This document shows positions 6,101 through 10,087 of a stretch of DNA of 10,087 nt, in pieces. The translations under genes were made by a program, and so were the position numbers. Each line of letters opens with the position of its first letter. The first letter of the stretch is position 1. The notes below the pieces were generated by a model. The model was given only the letters and a program-made list of their open reading frames with translations, was not told where the DNA came from and searched no databases. Source of the DNA: Nitrososphaerota archaeon (GTDB lineage Archaea > Thermoproteota > Nitrososphaeria > Nitrososphaerales > UBA57); the NCBI GenBank assembly GCA_022572285.1, contig JACZWF010000038.1, positions 1 through 10,087 of the forward strand. Reading direction: 5' to 3'.

Positions 6101-6406
6101 CTACTTAGGTAGATCTTTACCATCATATCTATTAGTGCCAAATGCTCGCGTCCAAAGCTCAATGTAAAAGCTATTCATGGACGAAAATCTTTGAGTGTCC
6201 ACTCAAGCAGCTTTTCGCCCGAGGAGCGCGCGCAAGACCTAATCGTTTAGCTTGAGCCATACTATCTCTATTCCACATGAATTGTTTAATCCTAGTCGGA
6301 CTGTGGTTCGAGAAACGGTAAATAAGCATAACGGCGTTATCGATACCTGTCTCCCGACTCTATCGGGTAGAAAGAGTAATATTCAATACTAGGAGTTGAA
6401 GATGAG
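6093..6406. promoter_or_regulatory. Divergent sat / lactonase-like intergenic region
   Basis: This 314-base gap holds no convincing gene. On the sat side, AGATATGA (6123-6130, minus) is the best TATA candidate. On the plus side, GGTAAATAAG (about 6318-6327) and AGTAATAT (6375-6382) are TATA candidates for the lactonase-like gene. Also present are a 16-base palindrome (6191-6206), a further matching half-site (6250-6256), a GC-rich alternating stretch near 6225-6233, a short hairpin CCCGA/TCGGG (6353-6367) and AGGAG (6391-6395). A TTCGA-containing stretch near 6305 does not fold as a tRNA T-arm. Confidence 0.5.
6191..6206. repeat. Perfect 16-base palindromic site, operator candidate
   Basis: TTGAGTGTCCACTCAA consists of 7-base arms, TTGAGTG and CACTCAA, around a 2-base centre. 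Its location in a divergent promoter region and its near-uninterrupted symmetry are typical of a dimeric regulator's binding site. A matching GCTTGAG lies at 6250-6256, complementary to CTCAAGC at 6202-6208. No regulator can be assigned from sequence; the Lrp/AsnC protein 1.3 kb away is a possible but untested candidate. Confidence 0.5.
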
Positions 6407-6410
6407 ATGA
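6391..6410 (+). promoter_or_regulatory. Shine-Dalgarno-like AGGAG and two-codon mini-ORF at the lactonase start
   Basis: AGGAG (6391-6395) is 6 bases from an ATG at 6402 and 11 bases from the ATG at 6407. The first ATG opens only ATG-AGA-TGA (6402-6410), whose stop overlaps the gene's ATG as ATGA. Either the ribosome binds here and restarts, or the gene is leaderless from AGTAATAT (6375-6382, about 28 bases before 6407) and the AGGAG is coincidental. Confidence 0.35.
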
Positions 6411-7426
6411 ATCGCAATATCATATTCGCTCTAACAATAGTAATTCTCGGGGCGCTGGTCATCTTTGGTGGGCTTTTCCTTATTCCCCGGACAATTACAT
6501 ATAATCCTCAACCTGGATTGAGAGCCCAGACCCTCATAGACCTCGACGCAGGCTCCAACGATATTACCATCAGTGCGGAGGGTATTACAGCAGATAGTAA
6601 TGGATTATTATACATAGGCGATAACCGAGGGAGAATTCTACGAATAGATCCAGATAACCCCCGCCTCGAAGTGGTAGGTATGGTTTCGGGTAGCAACGAC
6701 TCGCCTCCTTCTCTCTTAGGATTAGCTTTTGATCGAGGCGGTAACCTCTTTGTGGCTACAGGATCTGAAGGTCAAGTTTGGAAGCTGGATGCCAACAGAA
6801 TTAGCTCCTCTAATCCGGGAGATGCAACGCTCTATGCAACGGGATTAGGATTTGCTAATGGTATTGCATTTGACAGATTCGGGAGAATGCTTGTCACAGA
6901 CAGTTTCGGTGGGAATGTATGGACCATAGACACGGCGACAAGAGAGAAGAAAATTTTTGCCAGTAATCTACCTTCCAGGAATGACGAGCTTCCGTTCGGG
7001 CCCAATGGAATCGCGATCGGGCCTGACGGCAACATCTATTTCGCTAATACTGGAAATGGTGTAATACATATGATTGAGACCGCAAAGGAAGATGGTCGGG
7101 TCCTTGCGGTCTTAATCTGGAGGAGCAATCCGGCTTTGATTGGGGCGGATGGTATTTCGTTTGATGGTGCGGGGAATCTTTGGGTAGCTACTAATCTAAA
7201 GAATGCTATCTATGCAATAACTCCAGATAGAGACATTATTCAGGTATCAGTCAACGATAACGTTGGTCCTCTTGAATTTCCTACGAGTTTGGTTTTCTCT
7301 GGTAATACTCTTTATGTAAGTAATACCGATATTGGACTTGGTGCGAATGAAAGCCGAGCCCCTGGCGTGGGTCCCTCGATAGCAAAACTTGAAGTAGGTG
7401 TCTCGGGGTTAAGGATACCGTCTTAG
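6407..7426 (+). CDS. SMP-30/gluconolactonase-like six-bladed beta-propeller, membrane-anchored
   Basis: A 339-residue protein with one N-terminal hydrophobic segment (about 5-26) and no lipobox cysteine, so it is probably anchored with the propeller outside the cell. The rest is built of repeated strands with G-N-L-F/Y/W-V-A turns (GGNLFVATG, FGRMLVTDS, DGNIYFANT, AGNLWVATN). By analogy with SMP-30, Glu58 (AEGI), Asn200 (PNGIAIGPDG) and Asp248 (ADGISFDGAGNLWVA) match the divalent-metal ligands. The last two motifs correspond well to the family's PNG and PDG motifs. The family hydrolyses sugar lactones, but some related propellers (strictosidine-synthase-like, NHL-type) do other chemistry. The sugar dehydrogenase at the left end could supply a lactone substrate, but the genes are 5 kb apart. 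The start at 6407 is set by the hydrophobic anchor and the ATG. Confidence 0.82.
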   Translation: MNRNIIFALTIVILGALVIFGGLFLIPRTITYNPQPGLRAQTLIDLDAGSNDITISAEGITADSNGLLYIGDNRGRILRIDPDNPRLEVVGMVSGSNDSPPSLLGLAFDRGGNLFVATGSEGQVWKLDANRISSSNPGDATLYATGLGFANGIAFDRFGRMLVTDSFGGNVWTIDTATREKKIFASNLPSRNDELPFGPNGIAIGPDGNIYFANTGNGVIHMIETAKEDGRVLAVLIWRSNPALIGADGISFDGAGNLWVATNLKNAIYAITPDRDIIQVSVNDNVGPLEFPTSLVFSGNTLYVSNTDIGLGANESRAPGVGPSIAKLEVGVSGLRIPS

Positions 7427-7492
7427 GTAAGGGCAATCTCTAGCAACACCAATATTGAGCTGTTATCGCCAGTCATCGTTATCGATACCAGA

Positions 7493-9280
7493 ATGAGCAA
7501 AGCATTATGGTACTTCAAGCTCTTTAATTCAATTAAGGACACTCAAGAGGCTAATTTTGCCGCCCTTGAGTTGGAGAGCCTTTTTGGAAGGGTCAGTCGA
7601 GTACGGAATTTCGTGGATATTCTTGATAATACGATGTTCGGACTCTTCAAGAGCTTGAGGGTTCAAGACCTCCTAGCACATGAGCTCCCGTATGGGGAAT
7701 GCCATGGGTTTATCGGAGAACAAAATCCGAGGGAAGTTCTTATACTCACGTTGATGAAGAGGTTAGCATATATTAGAGAAATCTTCATTGTATCTACGAG
7801 TTCCTTTCCTATTAATGTTGGTGTAGAAGGGAAGAATCGCCAGTCATTTCAATCTGGTAAACATCATTTGGTAAGGTATATCACCAACCAATATTTTCTC
7901 GAGAAATCTCAGTATATTTCAAAAATTAGTAGAGATGAAAATGAAGTAGATCGGAATGTGGAAACACTCTTCGGCTTTTTGGTAACGAAAAGTAATCGGA
8001 TTCCCGCTAGCTCTTCTCTTGCGGTAGGCAAGCGGCTCGAGGATTACTTCGCGATTCGGGAGGAGCCGTCATTGTATCTGGCACATTATATCCATCCTTA
8101 CAAAGGTAAATTCCACCCAAAGCTAGTCCGAGCTCTATTGAATTATGTAATTCCAAGTGATAAAGTTCTTGTCTTAGATAACTTCGCTGGTTCTGGCACT
8201 CTTCTGCTCGAAGCTTGTTGGCTTGGTCTGAACTCTGTCGGTACCGACATTAATCCCCTCTCAAAATTGACAAGTGTCGTAAAATGTGCTTCGCTAACCT
8301 TAGATCCTAAAATGCTCAAAAATGCAATCGAGAAGTATATCAAAACACTCGAGGACTCGAAACCTATTAGAGTAGATGGTCCTAATAGGTGGCAAACAAG
8401 ACCTCACCATCGAAACGATATAGAGGATGAACTCAATGATCTTCCCAAAGCAATTACGGTAGCCCTCACGCCATCAATCATCGAAAGCATCATACGAGCT
8501 CGTGAGACTATACGTGACACCACTAACGATCAGTTTGCGGATTTCATCCTTATTGGTTTGGCAGGAACAATAAGCGATCTAGTGAGGAGAAAAGAGGGAG
8601 ATTTTCTCGGGGTTCTTCGAGAGAGACTTATGCATCTCTATCTAAGAGTCTACCTCTTTGACAGAATAAATGATGTCCTAAAGATTAATCTCGGGAAATC
8701 AAAGACATATCAGATGGATTGCAGGAAAATGAAGGGGATCCGCACAGAAACTATCGATGCAATAATTAATTCTCCTCCATATAGTACCGCGCTGGACTAT
8801 CTACGCAATGACTTGCCCCAATTGACGCTGCTGAGATTAGCAGATCTTGCCAAAATCGAGCCGAAAATGATTGGTAATCCTAACTTCAAAGTTTATCCCG
8901 ATAACATTCTGCAAGAAATGACAGAAGGGAAGCCAGCTTACTCTCTTCTTCCAGAAGAAGGAAAGATGGTACTAAAGGAACTCGTGGAAGGGGGGAGGCG
9001 TAAGGAAGCTATTCGGTCGTACCGATTCTTCGTTGACATGCAAGCAGTTATTGGAGAAATGTATCGTGTTCTAAAGCCAGGATGCAAATGCGTGATGATA
9101 GTCGGGAACAATCATTTCAAGGTCGCAAGCGGTAATTACATTGAAATTAGAAATGATCAGGTTATCACAAGTCTAGCCAAGCGCACAGGGTTCAAAGAGG
9201 ATATGGTAATTAGAAGAGATTTAGAAAAGAGCTTGACAGGTATGATTCGAAGGGAATCAGTAATAATCTTGCATAAGTAA
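7493..9280 (+). CDS. Orphan SAM-dependent methyltransferase, DNA-methylase/TRM11-like, with novel N-terminal domain and large insertion
   Basis: A 595-residue protein. IHPYKGKFHPKLVRALL (200-216) resembles the segment before motif I in TRM11-like and HPYxAKF-type DNA methylases. Motif I is VLDNFAGSGTLLLEA (227-241), motif II TDINPLS (251-257), and motif IV is INSPPYS (425-431), typical of amino-methyltransferases (N4-cytosine or N6-adenine DNA, or N2-guanine RNA). A late strand, CVMIVGNNHF, then RRESVIIL, fits motifs toward the C-terminus. About 170 residues separate motifs II and IV, mostly helical and charged, much longer than in TRM11. The N-terminal 190 residues (with FNSIKDTQEANFAALELESL and HELPYGECHGF) may be a divergent target-binding domain; I do not recognise it. 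No restriction endonuclease or specificity subunit is nearby, so it is an orphan. It starts 66 bases after the lactonase gene. Methyltransferase: firm. DNA rather than RNA target: favoured by SPPY, unproven. Confidence 0.85.
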   Translation: MSKALWYFKLFNSIKDTQEANFAALELESLFGRVSRVRNFVDILDNTMFGLFKSLRVQDLLAHELPYGECHGFIGEQNPREVLILTLMKRLAYIREIFIVSTSSFPINVGVEGKNRQSFQSGKHHLVRYITNQYFLEKSQYISKISRDENEVDRNVETLFGFLVTKSNRIPASSSLAVGKRLEDYFAIREEPSLYLAHYIHPYKGKFHPKLVRALLNYVIPSDKVLVLDNFAGSGTLLLEACWLGLNSVGTDINPLSKLTSVVKCASLTLDPKMLKNAIEKYIKTLEDSKPIRVDGPNRWQTRPHHRNDIEDELNDLPKAITVALTPSIIESIIRARETIRDTTNDQFADFILIGLAGTISDLVRRKEGDFLGVLRERLMHLYLRVYLFDRINDVLKINLGKSKTYQMDCRKMKGIRTETIDAIINSPPYSTALDYLRNDLPQLTLLRLADLAKIEPKMIGNPNFKVYPDNILQEMTEGKPAYSLLPEEGKMVLKELVEGGRRKEAIRSYRFFVDMQAVIGEMYRVLKPGCKCVMIVGNNHFKVASGNYIEIRNDQVITSLAKRTGFKEDMVIRRDLEKSLTGMIRRESVIILHK

Positions 9281-9292
9281 TGTAATTCACAT

Positions 9293-9507
9293 TCATGCAG
9301 GTTTAAGCCTTACCAAGAGTACTAAACCTAGAAGAAGAGCAAAAATCAACAAGAACAGTTCAAGTGAATAACAAAGACAGAGTATCCATTACATCTCTGC
9401 CAGTTTGCTTCTGTCCTTGTCATAGAGTAGAGAATTTCTAGAGACGATAGAACGTCCTCGACGCTACCTGATTCTCCAATATTTATCACTGCTTCAAGGC
9501 TTTTCAA
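9293..9507 (-). pseudogene. Possible frameshifted small membrane-protein gene downstream of mscS
   Basis: On the minus strand a TTG at 9507 overlaps the mscS stop (ATTGA) and opens 53 codons, reading SLEAVINIGESGSVEDVLSS, then LEILYSMTRTEANWQR, with a stop at 9346-9348. A second frame is open from 9388 to a stop at 9293-9295 and encodes one clean transmembrane segment, LELFLLIFALLLGLVLLVRL. A single-base frameshift in the overlap (9346-9388) would join them into a roughly 72-residue protein with a soluble helical part and a C-terminal membrane anchor. This could be a decayed gene, a sequencing/assembly indel, or coincidence, since T-rich DNA readily encodes hydrophobic stretches. No homologue is recognised. 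Confidence 0.25.
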
Positions 9508-10087
9508 TCGAGGTCAGGAAATCTTATCTTATCCTCACTTTTCGTGATTACAACCCGTCTAGGATAGGGTATCTCAATTCCTGCCTTGACTAGTTCTTCC
9601 TTTATGTTCGCCAACATCCTACTCTTTGTGACGAATAGGCCCCCTGCGACGCCAGTATCGAAAAAGACCTTCGCCTGCAGGTCAACGGAAGAATCTCCAA
9701 ACTTGTCGACGACGACCTCGACTGGTGCGTAATAGCCCTGCCCCGGGACACCCTCCTTCACGGTAGCTGGATCCTTATCCAGCGTCTCGGTCATGATCTT
9801 GATAGCCTTTGCCACGTCTGACTCATAAGAGATGCTGACAGCAAGGAAGTATCTTCTTAGTCGATGGGCTGAATAATTTACAATCGATTCTCTGTTAAGA
9901 CTTGAATTAGGAATGTTTATTGGTGTATTATCCGGACCCACGAGGGTTACAGACCTGAAACTAATCGACTTGACGAATCCGACAAGATTTTGTCCTTTAA
10001 GATGTATCCAATCTCCCACCTTAAACGGCCTATCTATCATGAGAGCAACACCACTAAAGAGATTCCCCAGGGTGTCTTGTGCAGCAA
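9504..10087 (-). CDS. MscS-family mechanosensitive ion channel (5' end beyond window)
   Basis: The C-terminal 193 codons of a small-conductance mechanosensitive channel. The frame stays open through the ATG at 10038-10040 to the window edge, and the upstream codons read AAQDTLGNLFSGVALMIDRP, the end of pore helix TM3 and the start of the beta domain. That internal ATG is therefore not the true start. VGDWIHLKGQNLVGFVKSIS, then FRSVTLVGPDNTPINIPNSS, is the beta domain, with the family's G-x-V and PNS signatures. The remainder is the alpha/beta cytoplasmic domain, ending VVITKSEDKIRFPDLD. These heptameric channels open under membrane tension to release solutes during hypo-osmotic shock. Transmembrane segments before TM3 are outside the window. 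Confidence 0.93.
   Translation of the reverse strand, partial: AAQDTLGNLFSGVALMIDRPFKVGDWIHLKGQNLVGFVKSISFRSVTLVGPDNTPINIPNSSLNRESIVNYSAHRLRRYFLAVSISYESDVAKAIKIMTETLDKDPATVKEGVPGQGYYAPVEVVVDKFGDSSVDLQAKVFFDTGVAGGLFVTKSRMLANIKEELVKAGIEIPYPRRVVITKSEDKIRFPDLD

Noticed and set aside
6290..6325. Possible tRNA T-arm around GGTTCGAGA
   Set aside because: The flanking bases do not pair as a T-stem and no acceptor or anticodon arm can be drawn.
6353..6367. CCCGA/TCGGG hairpin as a terminator or riboswitch
   Set aside because: Only five base pairs, no T-run, and no conserved riboswitch core around it.
9504..10040. Complete 178-codon protein starting at the ATG at 10040
   Set aside because: The frame continues upstream with typical MscS pore-helix sequence to the window edge, so this ATG is internal.

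Overview
This window looks archaeal. The evidence is an archaeal-type (about 230-residue) triosephosphate isomerase, an archaeal-style ATP sulfurylase, an Lrp/AsnC regulator, few Shine-Dalgarno sequences, and TATA-like boxes centred about 26-28 bases upstream of start codons, as expected for leaderless mRNAs. The mid-range base composition and gene set would suit a TACK-lineage archaeon such as a Nitrososphaeria relative. No rRNA or other strong lineage marker is present, so this placement is only a guess. No tRNA, rRNA, CRISPR array, transposase or integrase is visible.

Layout. Bases 1-1025 (minus) hold the N-terminal 341 codons of a membrane-anchored PQQ-type sugar dehydrogenase that runs off the left edge. 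It diverges from a leaderless tpiA (1081-1773, plus); both seem to share one TATA element. A 33-codon ORF (1831-1932, plus) resembles a detached C-terminal tail of sulfatase/phosphodiesterase proteins. It overlaps tail-to-tail with an alkaline-phosphatase-superfamily hydrolase (1910-3346, minus). Two small multi-pass membrane proteins of unknown function converge (3471-3890 plus; 3904-4302 minus). An Lrp/AsnC regulator (4365-4811, minus) and ATP sulfurylase (4938-6092, minus) follow.

A 314-base divergent intergenic region with a 16-base palindrome separates sat from a membrane-anchored SMP-30/gluconolactonase-like beta-propeller (6407-7426, plus). Next is a 595-residue orphan methyltransferase with TRM11-like and DNA-methylase features (7493-9280, plus). 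The right end carries an MscS-family channel (9504-10087, minus, N-terminus beyond the window) and, just downstream of it, a possible broken small membrane-protein gene.

Function. The dehydrogenase and the lactonase-like propeller could act in sequence outside the membrane (sugar to lactone to acid), with TIM in central carbon metabolism and ATP sulfurylase activating sulfate. The rest looks like chromosomal housekeeping and accessory genes rather than one tight operon. The least explained items are the tail-like micro-ORF, the methyltransferase's N-terminal domain and insertion, and three genes whose start codon overlaps the stop of a 2-4 codon upstream mini-ORF. I did not find a convincing new multi-gene system.
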